Source: Algoriphagus sp. Y33 (GTDB taxonomy: Bacteria; Bacteroidota; Bacteroidia; Cytophagales; Cyclobacteriaceae). Taken from it: a stretch of DNA of 64,000 nt. Positions within the stretch are counted from its first letter, which is position 1. Each line of letters opens with the position of its first letter. Below are positions 24,538-34,701 of the stretch, piece by piece. Under the pieces are notes generated by a model, which was given only the letters and a program-made list of their open reading frames with translations, had not been told where the DNA came from and did no database searches. The stretch covers positions 2,356,001 through 2,420,000 of the forward strand of contig NZ_CP061947.1 in the NCBI RefSeq assembly GCF_014838715.1. Reading direction: 5' to 3'. The position numbers and the translations under genes are program-made.

Positions 24538-27500
24538 TTAATATACATACTGGAACACTCCGGCATTCGGAATTCCTATCCAGATTAAATTCTCATTCCC
24601 TACCACACTACTCACATTGGATGTCAGCATAAGGCCTGTTTTGTTAGGTTCCGAAAGCTCCCAAGCTCCCTGATCATTTTTATACAGAAGCCAGCCCGGG
24701 TTTGAGTCGACTCTTCCTACTTTTAGTCTAGCATTCTCTTGATTTCCCAAGAGAAGCAGATCAAAACCTTTGGAAGATTTCAGAGATGATATCGCCTGTA
24801 TCGGTGAAGACTGCACCAAACCAGGTAATTTTACTTCTTCAAATACCCTGTTTTTCAAAGTGTACATTTTCGTTTCTAATGTCTGAGCTTTTAGCACTTC
24901 GGATTTCATTAATTCTTCCTCGCTTAATATATCCCGAATGCCGGCTTTGGAAAATGCTTCATGAGTAGTAAAAAGAACTTTTTTCTTATACATCTGGGTC
25001 GCAAGCTCGTCTCTGGAAAAGAAAGGAAACTCCTGGCCCATAATCTGGAAAGTCATCAGCGGATCGATAGATCCATTACTGTCGAAGTCTCCAAAATAAA
25101 TTTGCACCGGAGTGTTTGCATCTGTCTGTAGTCTGGAGTTCAATCCCCAATTACCTGCAATAAGCTCAGGATATCCGTCCTTGTCCAAGTCCTTGATGAG
25201 AATGGATGACCATATCCCTGACTTTCCATTTGGCAAAAATTCCTTCGAACGATCCATTACTTTCCCCTCCTTAAAATTGATTATCCGGATTCGGTCAAAT
25301 TCAGACGCTATAATCAATTCTTCGATTCCATCCTGATCCAAATCAATGCTCTGGGAGGCTTTCACCCTGGAAATATTTTCAAGTTGAATAGCCGAAAAAG
25401 TGCCATTGCCTGAGCTAATCAATAGTGTACTTTGATGCGATTCAGGCCATCTCCCCGGTGTATACCCCGACCCAACAAACAGATCATCCAACCCATCCCC
25501 ATTTGCATCCCAAACAGTGACATTTTCTGAAGAATGAGACCCAAAACCCATCTCAGACACGGTAAAATTTCCTTTCCCGTCATTGATCAATAATAAATCC
25601 CGCTGTCTGGGATCATCTTCCACCATATCAAAATATCCACCTTTGGCGATGTAAAGATCTAAGTCGGAATCTCCGTCTATATCAAAAGAAGCAATTGATG
25701 TGATCGTCGGGGAATCCGAATTATATATTTGATAGGAATCCTCTTTATTGGGGATTCCTGATTGGGAAACGGAATAGACTCTGTTTCCATCAGCAATGAT
25801 CAGCTCGACTTCCCCATCACCAGTTAGATCAGCTTGGATCATTGACACTTTCTGTTGAGACAGGCTATACAGCAATTGGCTTTGACGTTTGAAATCATTC
25901 GGCAGTGGTACAACAGTCTTGATTGGATATGTTCCAATTAGTGTGAAATCGGTTAAACTCCAATTGTCATACACTATTTCAAGTTCTGCTTCAGCTTCCC
26001 CGATCTCTAGTATTTGATTAATTCCAGGATTCATGATTCTGCTGATTTTCCTGTTTTTCCAGCGCACTTCAACAGAATCCGCTTTTCCTTCTCCCAAGCC
26101 GAAATGGAGAAGGGAACTCACATTGCCCTGATAGCCTTTATAGATCTGCTGTTCTTGGTAGTTGAGTTGGCCATTTTGATAGACACTCACGCTGGCTCCT
26201 ACACCATCTCCGTTCCCCTGAAGTCCTTTTAGCCTAATTTGCAGGTAATTTGATTTTTCTGAGTCAGAAGTCTTGTTTTCGAAAATTTGAGCAGGTTCAT
26301 TGAGGTTATTGATCACCAAATCCAGATCACCATCCTGATCCAAATCCACATAAACAGCTCCATTGGAATTCCCCGGAGTATTCAGTCCCCAGTTTTCGGA
26401 TTGGTTTTCAAACTGGATTCCATTGACGTTTTTGAATGCGTAATTGCCAATTTTGGTCGCCGGCATTTTCTCTATCAATTCTTTGATTCCTGCAGCAGAC
26501 ACTTTGGAGTTTTGAAGGTATTCGTTTCTATAATTGATGAAATCCAGATTTGTAAAATCCTTCAAAAAACCATTGCTGACAAATAGATCCGTAAAGCCGT
26601 CGTTGTCAAAATCAGCAAACAAAGGTGACCAACTCCAATCTGTAGCACTGACTCCCGCCAACTGCCCAATCTCCGAAAAAGTCCCATCCCCGTTATTCAG
26701 CTGCAGCATATTTCGCATCAGCTGATGATGAAGCCCAGCTTTAAGAAAAAGACTGTAGTGTTCATAATTCTCAGGGGTAAACAACAATTTCTGCCGGGCA
26801 TTATCCTCAGGCAACATGTCCAGACTGATGATATCCAATTTTCCATCCCTGTTGATATCAGCAGCATCCACCCCCATAGTGTATAGACTTGTATGGCCAA
26901 ACGCTCCATTTGCCTTATTGACAAACGTACCATCGCGCTGATTGATGTAGAGGTAGTCAGGTGCAGAGTAATCATTCCCCAGATAAATATCAGGATAACC
27001 ATCCCTGTTAAAATCAGCAATGGAAGCTCCCAAGCCATAGCTCAAACCTGTTTCGGACAAACCTGATTCTTTGGTGGCATTTCTAAAAACCCCATTTTCA
27101 TTTTTGTAAATCTTGGTGCTGCTCATCGAGTCTGCTGTGTTTAGCATAACTTCGAATGCATTTATATTTAGGTTATTGAAAAGTCTGGGATTATGATTGA
27201 GTAAGAGCATATCCAAATCCCCATCGAGATCAAGATCTGCAAAATACACCGATGTACTATATCCCGGATCATCCAATCCATATTCCGCGGCCATTTCCTT
27301 GAAAAACGGAATACCGTCTTTGTCCAGCCCCTGATTGATGAATAATTGATTTCTCCGCCGCTCGTCCGGGAGATCACCGGAGTAGCACACATAAATATCT
27401 TTGAGACCATCGCCGTTGATGTCCACAATGGCTGTGCCGGTGGCCCAGGAATTTTCTTTGCCGGCAGTTCCGGTAGCAAGGGTAATATCTCTAAATTTCA

Positions 27501-27831
27501 GTTTTCCCTGATTTAAAAAAAGCTTGTTTTGACCTTGGTTGGACGTGAAGTAAAGATCTTCCCAGCCGTCATTGTTCAGATCACCTACAGCCACCCCTCC
27601 TCCATTGTAGAAATATTGGTAAGTAAGAATATTGGCTAAATCTGTTTCTTGGATCTTATTGGTAAAAGTGAGATGGGTAGAGTCTGAACCTACTTCCTCA
27701 AAAAGTGTAGATGTACTTTCTTTCCTATTTTCCTGACAGGCAGAAAATAGAAAGTAAACTCCCAGTGTAATGACTAGGATTGATTTTGATGATTTTCCAT
27801 TTTTAAGTATAAGTTGGGAGTTCAAGCTCAA
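24538..27831 (-). CDS. Giant FG-GAP/VCBS-repeat lipoprotein with ASPIC/UnbV domain
   Basis: A 1097-residue exported protein; the signal peptide ends YFLFSAC (lipobox). About a dozen D-x-(D/N)-x-D-G calcium-binding loops are visible (DLNNDGWEDLYF, DINGDGLKDIYV, DLDLDGDLDMLL, DFNRDGYPDIYL, DFDNDGFTDLFV, DLDQDGDLDLVI, DANGDGLDDLFV and others), typical of beta-propeller FG-GAP/VCBS repeats. In the middle lies an ASPIC/UnbV-like domain (LQIRLKGLQGNGDGVGASV ... VEVRWKNRKI). This is the CRTAC1-like plan common in Bacteroidota next to SusC/SusD genes, probably a surface glycan- or protein-binding role. It is flanked by the SGBP gene and the GH9 gene, all on one strand. Confidence 0.88.
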   Translation of the reverse strand: MSLNSQLILKNGKSSKSILVITLGVYFLFSACQENRKESTSTLFEEVGSDSTHLTFTNKIQETDLANILTYQYFYNGGGVAVGDLNNDGWEDLYFTSNQGQNKLFLNQGKLKFRDITLATGTAGKENSWATGTAIVDINGDGLKDIYVCYSGDLPDERRRNQLFINQGLDKDGIPFFKEMAAEYGLDDPGYSTSVYFADLDLDGDLDMLLLNHNPRLFNNLNINAFEVMLNTADSMSSTKIYKNENGVFRNATKESGLSETGLSYGLGASIADFNRDGYPDIYLGNDYSAPDYLYINQRDGTFVNKANGAFGHTSLYTMGVDAADINRDGKLDIISLDMLPEDNARQKLLFTPENYEHYSLFLKAGLHHQLMRNMLQLNNGDGTFSEIGQLAGVSATDWSWSPLFADFDNDGFTDLFVSNGFLKDFTNLDFINYRNEYLQNSKVSAAGIKELIEKMPATKIGNYAFKNVNGIQFENQSENWGLNTPGNSNGAVYVDLDQDGDLDLVINNLNEPAQIFENKTSDSEKSNYLQIRLKGLQGNGDGVGASVSVYQNGQLNYQEQQIYKGYQGNVSSLLHFGLGEGKADSVEVRWKNRKISRIMNPGINQILEIGEAEAELEIVYDNWSLTDFTLIGTYPIKTVVPLPNDFKRQSQLLYSLSQQKVSMIQADLTGDGEVELIIADGNRVYSVSQSGIPNKEDSYQIYNSDSPTITSIASFDIDGDSDLDLYIAKGGYFDMVEDDPRQRDLLLINDGKGNFTVSEMGFGSHSSENVTVWDANGDGLDDLFVGSGYTPGRWPESHQSTLLISSGNGTFSAIQLENISRVKASQSIDLDQDGIEELIIASEFDRIRIINFKEGKVMDRSKEFLPNGKSGIWSSILIKDLDKDGYPELIAGNWGLNSRLQTDANTPVQIYFGDFDSNGSIDPLMTFQIMGQEFPFFSRDELATQMYKKKVLFTTHEAFSKAGIRDILSEEELMKSEVLKAQTLETKMYTLKNRVFEEVKLPGLVQSSPIQAISSLKSSKGFDLLLLGNQENARLKVGRVDSNPGWLLYKNDQGAWELSEPNKTGLMLTSNVSSVVGNENLIWIGIPNAGVFQYVY

Positions 27832-28011
27832 TGGGTTGATTGATTGAAGAAAAGCAGTGATAAATTTAAGTTTTAAGTAATGTATTGTTGCACTATTACA
27901 TTTACTCTACCTGAGTTTTTAGATGGTAGTCCGCCTACTTATTAAATCTTAGAATTGGCTTGGATGAAATGGCATTCAATTCTTTTTCATTGCAGTAACA
28001 ACTCTAAAACA

Positions 28012-28050
28012 TGTGCTCTCCGCGAAACACTCTGTGCAGACTGCGGCTTC
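28012..28050. repeat. Dispersed TGCGG-type repeat copy
   Basis: gtgctctccgcgaaacactc followed by tgtgcagactgcggcttc. It is another degenerate member of the intergenic word family also seen at 10063, 16009 and 36006. Confidence 0.45.
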
Positions 28051-28060
28051 ATCCTATTAG

Positions 28061-28094
28061 AAAAAACTCCGAGGCAAAACGCTCTGCCCCGGAG
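28061..28094 (-). terminator. Terminator of the susC-susD-SGBP operon
   Basis: ctccgaggca at 28067-28076 pairs with tgccccggag at 28085-28094 with one mismatch. On the minus strand the stem is followed by six T residues. It lies 33 bp after the SGBP stop codon and separates this operon from the FG-GAP lipoprotein gene. Confidence 0.75.
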
Positions 28095-28126
28095 ATTGAA
28101 TTAATAAACCTCTTATGCTATACTAT

Positions 28127-29407
28127 TTAATTTATTGCTCTCACTACCCGTATGTTATCCACGCCTAGTACAGCCTGAATATCATTGGATGTAGGATTCA
28201 TTACTACCAATCTGAGTTGCTTTGTATTAGCCCCCGTATCATCATAAGTACCTTCCAAGAAATCTGCATATGTACCTAAACGAGTGGAACCATTCGTAAG
28301 CCTTGTCATATTGGTTGACAAAGTATACCAGCTACCATCCGTAGTTTTGATAAAATCACTCAGGGGGATGTTATAGCTTAATTCATTCCCATTGGCATCA
28401 GGAAACCAGATTTGCATTTCAAGCCCTTCAATGGATGACGAAGTATTAACAGCCACTTCAAACCGGATATCAAAATTGGCAGCAGGCGTACTTGGCTCAT
28501 AGCCTGTCCCCTCAGGGAAAATCTGTAAACCTCCCCAATTAACCAAGTTGATTACTTTGTCGTTGTTCCATCCATTGCTGGCAGGGAAAGGCTGGTTCAT
28601 ACCTGCGAAACTTCCTTCTAGGCTGGAAATACCCGGCTGAGAGGGCTGAATCATATCACCTGATATACCCCATCCCCAATCCCAAGGCCATGAAAGTGCA
28701 CCATTGGTATCAAAATCAGCGATCATGCCTTTTTCACTATAGATCTGCGTGTTTCTGTTGACAGAAGAACCTCCGGATTTGGTCACCACTCTGATAGACT
28801 GGCCTTCAGAGAAATCAAGGTTATCCGGTACTTTCACTGTCAATGAAGATCCCGCTGCATTGGTCACAAATCCTGATGTGACATACACATCTTCACCTGG
28901 GAAATAAACTGTATCTACGAAGTAGAAATATCTACCAAATAGCGTTAAGTCATCGCCAGATCTTACATACTGATTTTTCACTTGAGTAATTTGAGGAGCC
29001 GGAGGAAGCGTCTGAAACTCTATAGTAGCCTCCCCTGCTTTGTTTACTAATCTCAGTGTATTTGGCACGTTCGGGTCAGTAGCTACAGTAGGGACCGAAT
29101 CTCCTACGGTCACAATCACTGAGGTATTGGTCACATAGGCAGTATTTACACCAAGGGGATAGTCATTTAGATATACTTGTTGGGTACCTAATAGATTATT
29201 TCCAATGATGGCCAATGTACTTCCCAAAGTAGCAGAGATGAACGCACTGTCTGCTGAAGTAGGATCCGTGTTGCGCACCCGCTCGATGGTAGGCGGGCCT
29301 ACATTTATTTCGTCTTCATCCTTACATGCTCCGAGGAAAATCACCATCAATAGCGCAGACGCTACAAGGAGTGAGTGTGAGGATCTAATATTAGTTATGA
29401 TTTTCAT
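28127..29407 (-). CDS. Surface glycan-binding protein (SGBP-B-like, IPT domain)
   Basis: A 426-residue lipoprotein (signal ends MVIFLGAC) encoded 29 bp after susD, the usual place for a surface glycan-binding protein. Two IPT/TIG-like immunoglobulin repeats are visible at about residues 40-215 (STLAIIGNNLLGTQQVYLND, DLTLFGRYFYFVDTVYF). The C-terminal ~200 residues (DFDTNGALSWPWDWGWG ... LGVDNIRVVRAIN) have the Trp-rich sandwich seen in the xyloglucan-binding domain of SGBP-B proteins. It probably captures polysaccharide on the cell surface for SusCD. I used the Met at 29407 as start; an earlier Met at 29440 overlaps susD and gives a poorer signal peptide. Confidence 0.85.
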   Translation of the reverse strand: MKIITNIRSSHSLLVASALLMVIFLGACKDEDEINVGPPTIERVRNTDPTSADSAFISATLGSTLAIIGNNLLGTQQVYLNDYPLGVNTAYVTNTSVIVTVGDSVPTVATDPNVPNTLRLVNKAGEATIEFQTLPPAPQITQVKNQYVRSGDDLTLFGRYFYFVDTVYFPGEDVYVTSGFVTNAAGSSLTVKVPDNLDFSEGQSIRVVTKSGGSSVNRNTQIYSEKGMIADFDTNGALSWPWDWGWGISGDMIQPSQPGISSLEGSFAGMNQPFPASNGWNNDKVINLVNWGGLQIFPEGTGYEPSTPAANFDIRFEVAVNTSSSIEGLEMQIWFPDANGNELSYNIPLSDFIKTTDGSWYTLSTNMTRLTNGSTRLGTYADFLEGTYDDTGANTKQLRLVVMNPTSNDIQAVLGVDNIRVVRAIN

Positions 29408-29436
29408 ATGTTTTGCATTTCTATAGAAGTCCACAA

Positions 29437-31101
29437 TCAATTTTCTGCTGAGAAATCATATGGAACCGCCGGCTTCCTCAAGTTGGGAGCTCTCGACAAT
29501 TCCGCAGAAGGAATCGGAATCTTAAAGTTGGATTCGTTCACTGTAAAGAACCTAGGAGAAGTATCATCCGCAGGGATCTCTATTTCCCACATGGTAGGAT
29601 TTGGAATCTGATCTGCGTAGATTCTGAAAGTACCTCTATCCTGTTTGGATAGAATGTCAAATGCTTTTGCAGGATCATAGTAGTGTAGCTTAGTGAACTC
29701 ATACCAAGCCTGACCTTCCATAGCAAATTCTTTGATTCTTTCTTCGAACACATCCTGCCAAGTCACTGAAGTCAGTGCATTCACACCTGCTCTTGACCTT
29801 ACTAAATTTACATAGGTCAATGCTTCAGTAGGATTCTTGTCCAAAACCGCCTCTGCATAGGTCAGGTAAACATCGGCCAAACGAAGAATATATGTATTGA
29901 TCTCGGTTCCCTGTTGAACAACTTTCCCATCGTTGTCTTCAGGCCTTCCTACCACATACTTCTTCACCCAAGCCCGGCTATTATACTCCCTGCTTCCATC
30001 TATACTTCTTGCAGGAACTCTAAGCTGCTGAGCAGATCCGCCCGGAGGAACCTGGGTAATATAGGAATAGTGATCACCGGGAAACATAAAGCTTCCTTTC
30101 CTTCTCTTGTCAAATACAAGGTCATCGTAGAGATCCAGCATCCACTTGGAAGCTCCTATATCTCCGCCCCATCCATCACCGAAACCCGTAATTTCTGAAC
30201 CGAAAGCTAGGAATGCCTGTACGGAGTTTTGAGCTCCCCAAGCACCGGCTTGTCCCGCGTTATACACCCACTGCAGCGCAGCCAGTGTTTCTTTATTATT
30301 ATTATTGGCAGTCTTAAATAGATCTTCGTATTCCTCCATCAATTCTGCGCCACTGTTATCAATTACTCTTTTGGCAAAGTATGCTGCTGAATCCAAGTCA
30401 CTTTGATTTCTACTTCCGGTCACACCTGCTTTGGTCAGGTACATTTTGGCAAGCATGCCTTCTGCAGACCACTTGGTCAAGCGACCGTTCATCACTGCAC
30501 TCTCAGGGAGATTATCCACTGCATAGCGAAAATCCTTTATGATAAACTGCCATACAGATTCTTCCGTGTTTCTCGCAATGGTTGTATCCTGAAGCAGTGC
30601 TGTATTGTTGGTAATAATCGGAATCGGACCCCAGTTCTGTACCAGATATGAATAAGCCAAACCACGCATGAATCTCCCTTCAGCGATTCCGTGATTTCTG
30701 ATTCGATCTGTCACATTTTCACCTGCAAATTCATTGATGTTGTTGATCAGGGAATTAGACTGGGCTACCACGTTGTAGAAAGCTCTCCAGGCGGCACCGT
30801 TTTCGGCAGTTTCACCTGTGGTATTGAACCGTACATTTTCCAACTGATAAGATCCGGAAGTAAGTGTACCACCTCTGGCATCGCCTATCCCATGGCTGGC
30901 TTTGTCATTGTAAGCAAACCATACGATGTTATATAACGGGGCTGAAGCAGCCAAAATCTGATCATCAGTCTTGTAGAAATTTGCATCTACAATTGCATCT
31001 AATGGAGGTCTATCCAAGAAATCTTCAGAACAGCCCACCATTCCTCCTAGTAGCAAAGTAGCTCCAAGGACTAATTTTTGGAATTTTGTGTTTGTTTTCA
31101 T
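29437..31101 (-). CDS. susD-like: SusD/RagB-family nutrient-binding lipoprotein
   Basis: A 554-residue outer-membrane lipoprotein. The signal ends GGMVGC (lipobox), followed by the family start SEDFLDRPPLDAI. TPR-like helices (for example IAEGRFMRGLAYSYLVQNWG) and the C-terminal RagB/SusD block (TYILRLADVYLTYAEAVL, ALTYVNLVRSRAGV) are in place. It forms the lid of the SusC transporter. The gene lies 18 bp after susC. Ligand cannot be read from sequence; the neighbouring GH5, GH9 and xylose genes suggest a plant beta-glucan or xylose-bearing polymer. Confidence 0.95.
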   Translation of the reverse strand: MKTNTKFQKLVLGATLLLGGMVGCSEDFLDRPPLDAIVDANFYKTDDQILAASAPLYNIVWFAYNDKASHGIGDARGGTLTSGSYQLENVRFNTTGETAENGAAWRAFYNVVAQSNSLINNINEFAGENVTDRIRNHGIAEGRFMRGLAYSYLVQNWGPIPIITNNTALLQDTTIARNTEESVWQFIIKDFRYAVDNLPESAVMNGRLTKWSAEGMLAKMYLTKAGVTGSRNQSDLDSAAYFAKRVIDNSGAELMEEYEDLFKTANNNNKETLAALQWVYNAGQAGAWGAQNSVQAFLAFGSEITGFGDGWGGDIGASKWMLDLYDDLVFDKRRKGSFMFPGDHYSYITQVPPGGSAQQLRVPARSIDGSREYNSRAWVKKYVVGRPEDNDGKVVQQGTEINTYILRLADVYLTYAEAVLDKNPTEALTYVNLVRSRAGVNALTSVTWQDVFEERIKEFAMEGQAWYEFTKLHYYDPAKAFDILSKQDRGTFRIYADQIPNPTMWEIEIPADDTSPRFFTVNESNFKIPIPSAELSRAPNLRKPAVPYDFSAEN

Positions 31102-31119
31102 GTGTTTATGATTTTTGGA

Positions 31120-34100
31120 TTAGAAGTCTACACCTAAACTGAATGTGTACATTCTAGTCTGTGGATATCTACCATAATCAACACCAATCAGTTGATTGTT
31201 GGCAGACACATTGTTACCGATTGAGGCACCTACTTCAGGGTCATACCCTTTATACTTAGTAAAAGTGAAGGCATTTTGTACGCCGAAAGCTAGTTTCAGA
31301 CCTCTTACCACATTTTGTCTCCCCAGCAATTCATTAGGAACTACGTAAGAAAGATTGATATTCTTAACTCTCACATAAGAACCATCCTCTACAAACTTGT
31401 CAGATATTCTTGTTCCGTTTCCATTAAGATCAGTAGCTGTGATTCTAGGAACATCAGTACCTGCATTTACAATAAATGGATTTCCTGATCCATCCATATC
31501 AATTCTAGCATAGTCATAAGTTTCCAAAAGCATGTTTCTACCCAGGTTCACGTTGTTTGGATTGATATTTAGGAATCTGTTGTAATTATAGATGTCTACA
31601 CCAAGAGCTCCTGTAAATAAGATATCAAGAGCAAAACCTTTGTAAGAGAATTGCTGAGTCATACCAAAAGTGAATTTCGGCCAAGGATTTCCAATGAAAG
31701 TCTGATCACGCTCATCAATCACCCCATCACCATTCAGATCCTTGTATTTAATATCACCCACATAGATGCCGTTTTCACGATCCACCTGGATAGGATTTCC
31801 TGAATTGTCCACCGGTCTCGCACTAGACTCCACTTCCTCTATTGATTGGAATAAGCCATCAGCCTGATAGCCATAGAACAACCAAGGAGCAAAACCTGGC
31901 TGAGCTCTTGCAGTGAAGTTATTTAACCACCATGCAGTACGATCTATAAAAGCAGTCTCAGAGAAGAATTTGGTAACTTCCGTTCTGAAACCTGAGAAGT
32001 TATAATTGGAGCTCCAAGAAAACCCGCTGGCTCTGTTATCGATATTGATGGTATTAATGGTAATTCCATAACCTCTGTTTTCCAATGCACCGATATTCAC
32101 TGTAGGAGTACCGATGCTTCCTTCTGCAGACGTCCCCATATACCATGGCAGCGGATTAGGCAGGAGCAAATTGTCCGTTTTCTTCAAATAGAAGTCACCT
32201 TCAATTTGAAGCCTGTTGTTCAGCATATTCAAATTAAAACCAAGGTTTATCGTGGATGTCTCTTCCCACTTCAGATTTGGATTGCCAAATCTGGAGACCA
32301 AGAAACCACCTCCCCAAGGAGTAGGAATACTTGGCGAGCTAAGTGGTGCATAGATCGCCATTGCATCGCCCTGATTACCGGTAAGACCTGTTTCAAAACG
32401 GATCTTTAACTCATCCATCCATCTTACATCCTGTAAGAAGTTTTCTTCAGAAACTCTCCATGCCGCAGAAAGAGAAGGGAAATATCCCCATCTATTCTCA
32501 GGACCGAAGTTTGCGGAACCATCAGCTCTAAATGCACCCAATAAGATGTATTTTTCGTTGAACGTATAATTTGCTCTAGCAAAGTAAGACTCCATCGCCC
32601 ATTGGTTTGCCCCACCGCTATTGGTAGCACCTTGAGCAGATCCCAATCCTATTTGCTGAAGGTCATTAGAAGGAAAATTAACCCTTCCTGCATTTAAAAA
32701 TTCGTATTGGCTCTCCTGTGCTTCATGGCTTACCATTACATCCAATGCATGCTTACCCCAAACTTCACTGTAGGTAAACATCTGATTCCAGTTCCAATAG
32801 AAGCTGTTACTGGATTCTTGGGTCAGTGTATTTGTGTCATTTGTCACTACACCCAGTGTATAGGTAGGGGTAAAGAAGTGTCCGTTGCTGTAGTTGATAT
32901 TGGTATTCACCATAGAACGGAATTTCAGACCTTTGACAATGTCTACTTCAACATTGAAGCCGCCCTGCAACCCTCTTCTTTTATAGGTTCTTTCCAACAG
33001 ATTCGCCAACGCAATCGGGTTAGCAGGAGTGAATTGCAAACTTGATCCATTGATGGGGTCAGCTCCACCCCAAGATCCATCGGGATTCGTTACCGGTACA
33101 TTTGGTGCCATTTGAATGGCGTTGTTGATCACGTCAGAACTACCTGTAGCCAGTTCTTCATCAGTGTGAAACACTTGCAGGTTCAAGCCCAATTTCAACC
33201 ATTTCCTAGTCTGGTTATCTATATTTGTTCTTACAGAATAACGATCAAATGAAGAACCTATGGCTACACCTTCCTGATTGAAATATTCACCTGAGATATA
33301 GAATTTAGTCTTTTCATCTCCGCCTGTAAGCGTGATATTGTGTTTGTTCAAAGGAGCTGTTTTGAAAAGGGCATCTTGCCAGTTGGTCCCTTCACCCAAA
33401 AGCGATGGATCCAAAAAAGCAGCCGGCGGATCAATACCTGTAATTTCTCCGATTTCATTGGTCATTGTCGCATATTGTCCCAATGACATTACATCTAAAT
33501 TCTCAGGCTTGTCCTGAAGCGTATACAGGTAATTATATGTGATTTTGGTTTCACCTGCTTTACCACGCTTAGTGGTAATCATGATCACACCATTGGTGCC
33601 TCTAGAACCATAAATCGCAGTAGCAGAAGGCCCTTGCAATACTTCCATAGACTCAATATCACTAGGATTAAGTCCGGCAAGCGGGTTTGTAGAAGAAGTA
33701 TTTCCAAAAGATACGGCTGCAGGCTGTACCTGAACACCGTCGATTACATAAAGTGGCTGATTAGTTCCGCCAATAGAATTGACACCCCGGATATTCACTG
33801 AGATCCCTCCCCCGGGAGCACCTGTATTTTGCGTCACATATACACCCGCGGCACGACCCTGTAGAGCCTGCTCTACCGTAGTATTGACAGTACGCTCTAT
33901 ATCTTCAGATGTCACAGATACCTGTGCACTGGACATATCACGTTTTTTCATAGTACCATAACCTACCACTACAACCTCGTCCAAAGAAGCCATATCTTCT
34001 TCTAGGGAAATGTTGATCGTGGACTGGTTACCTACCACGACTTCTTGGGATTTGTAGCCGATAAAGCTAAAAACCAAGACGGATTGAGAAGAAGGAGCTG

Positions 34101-34281
34101 TAATAGAATAAGTTCCATCTACGTCAGTTGCTACACCAGTGGTGGTTCCTTTCACCAGCACTGTTACTCCGGGAAGGGAAAGTCCATCGCCTGCAGAATT
34201 CACGGTTCCTGTGACCGTGACCTGAGCCTGAACTACACCTACCAGAAGCATAAGCCAAATCGGTAATAGTTTTTTCATCAT
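31120..34281 (-). CDS. susC-like: SusC/RagA TonB-linked outer-membrane transporter
   Basis: A 1053-residue TonB-dependent transporter. Signal peptide at 1-20 (cleavage after VVQAQ), carboxypeptidase-regulatory-like domain at about 22-100 (GTVNSAGDGLSLPGVTVLVKG), the SusC signature SLDEVVVVGYGTMKKRD, a plug domain with NIRGVNSIGG and GPSATAIYGSRGTNGVIMI, then a 22-strand barrel ending in FSLGVDF. It lacks an STN domain, so it is not of the sigma-signalling type, and control by the hybrid two-component protein encoded upstream is more likely. First gene of the susC-susD-SGBP operon. Confidence 0.96.
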   Translation of the reverse strand: MMKKLLPIWLMLLVGVVQAQVTVTGTVNSAGDGLSLPGVTVLVKGTTTGVATDVDGTYSITAPSSQSVLVFSFIGYKSQEVVVGNQSTINISLEEDMASLDEVVVVGYGTMKKRDMSSAQVSVTSEDIERTVNTTVEQALQGRAAGVYVTQNTGAPGGGISVNIRGVNSIGGTNQPLYVIDGVQVQPAAVSFGNTSSTNPLAGLNPSDIESMEVLQGPSATAIYGSRGTNGVIMITTKRGKAGETKITYNYLYTLQDKPENLDVMSLGQYATMTNEIGEITGIDPPAAFLDPSLLGEGTNWQDALFKTAPLNKHNITLTGGDEKTKFYISGEYFNQEGVAIGSSFDRYSVRTNIDNQTRKWLKLGLNLQVFHTDEELATGSSDVINNAIQMAPNVPVTNPDGSWGGADPINGSSLQFTPANPIALANLLERTYKRRGLQGGFNVEVDIVKGLKFRSMVNTNINYSNGHFFTPTYTLGVVTNDTNTLTQESSNSFYWNWNQMFTYSEVWGKHALDVMVSHEAQESQYEFLNAGRVNFPSNDLQQIGLGSAQGATNSGGANQWAMESYFARANYTFNEKYILLGAFRADGSANFGPENRWGYFPSLSAAWRVSEENFLQDVRWMDELKIRFETGLTGNQGDAMAIYAPLSSPSIPTPWGGGFLVSRFGNPNLKWEETSTINLGFNLNMLNNRLQIEGDFYLKKTDNLLLPNPLPWYMGTSAEGSIGTPTVNIGALENRGYGITINTINIDNRASGFSWSSNYNFSGFRTEVTKFFSETAFIDRTAWWLNNFTARAQPGFAPWLFYGYQADGLFQSIEEVESSARPVDNSGNPIQVDRENGIYVGDIKYKDLNGDGVIDERDQTFIGNPWPKFTFGMTQQFSYKGFALDILFTGALGVDIYNYNRFLNINPNNVNLGRNMLLETYDYARIDMDGSGNPFIVNAGTDVPRITATDLNGNGTRISDKFVEDGSYVRVKNINLSYVVPNELLGRQNVVRGLKLAFGVQNAFTFTKYKGYDPEVGASIGNNVSANNQLIGVDYGRYPQTRMYTFSLGVDF

Positions 34282-34536
34282 GAGGGGTTTAATTGTAAGA
34301 AATTGTTATATAGGTTTTGAGCAGGAAAAGGTTTTCCCGAGGTAAAATTTAATCTGCTTGTCAGTAGGCTGTCTTTCATTCAGTTTGGGTTTCGTTAAGT
34401 AAAAATCGTCGTAACAAACACCAAAAACTGAGGGGTATTCCTTGCACCGGACTTGCATTCCGGTGATCATTGAATCTGTGGAATTCAATTTATAAAGAAT
34501 AGGATCAGATTTTTGGGTTTACTGCTTTGATCCGAA

Positions 34537-34544
34537 TAAATGTA
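34537..34544 (-). promoter_or_regulatory. Possible -7 element of susC
   Basis: On the minus strand TACATTTA, one base off TAnnTTTG. No -33 TTG lies at normal spacing; instead the direct repeat at 34563-34601 covers that position, as at activator-dependent promoters. Confidence 0.35.
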
Positions 34545-34562
34545 GATTTAGTATTCCGGGCA

Positions 34563-34601
34563 GAGGGTATTCAAATGTTTTTAATGAGGGTATCAAATGT
34601 T
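34563..34601. promoter_or_regulatory. Phased direct repeat, candidate operator of the hybrid two-component regulator
   Basis: gagggtattcaaatgtt at 34563-34579 and gagggtatcaaatgtt at 34586-34601 are identical apart from one inserted T. The caaatgtt parts are 22 bp apart, two turns of the helix. AraC-type output domains bind such same-face direct repeats near the -35 region. The nearest such regulator is encoded at 36104-40198. Confidence 0.5.
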
Positions 34602-34701
34602 AACCCTTGCGAAATCGATTGAAAACAAGGTTTTTACACTGTTTTATTGCTCGTGATTAGCAGGGAAAAAGAAAAAAATTTTTCACATAATCCTCTTCAG
34701 A

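Larger units (their letters stand above)
34282..34701. other. susC upstream region with long leader
   Basis: A 420-bp space between susC and the GH5 gene. No gene is seen. It contains a 16/17-bp direct repeat at 34563-34601 and a near-consensus -7 element at 34537-34544, which together would give a leader of about 250 nt before susC. No terminator hairpin for the GH5 gene was recognised. Confidence 0.5.
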
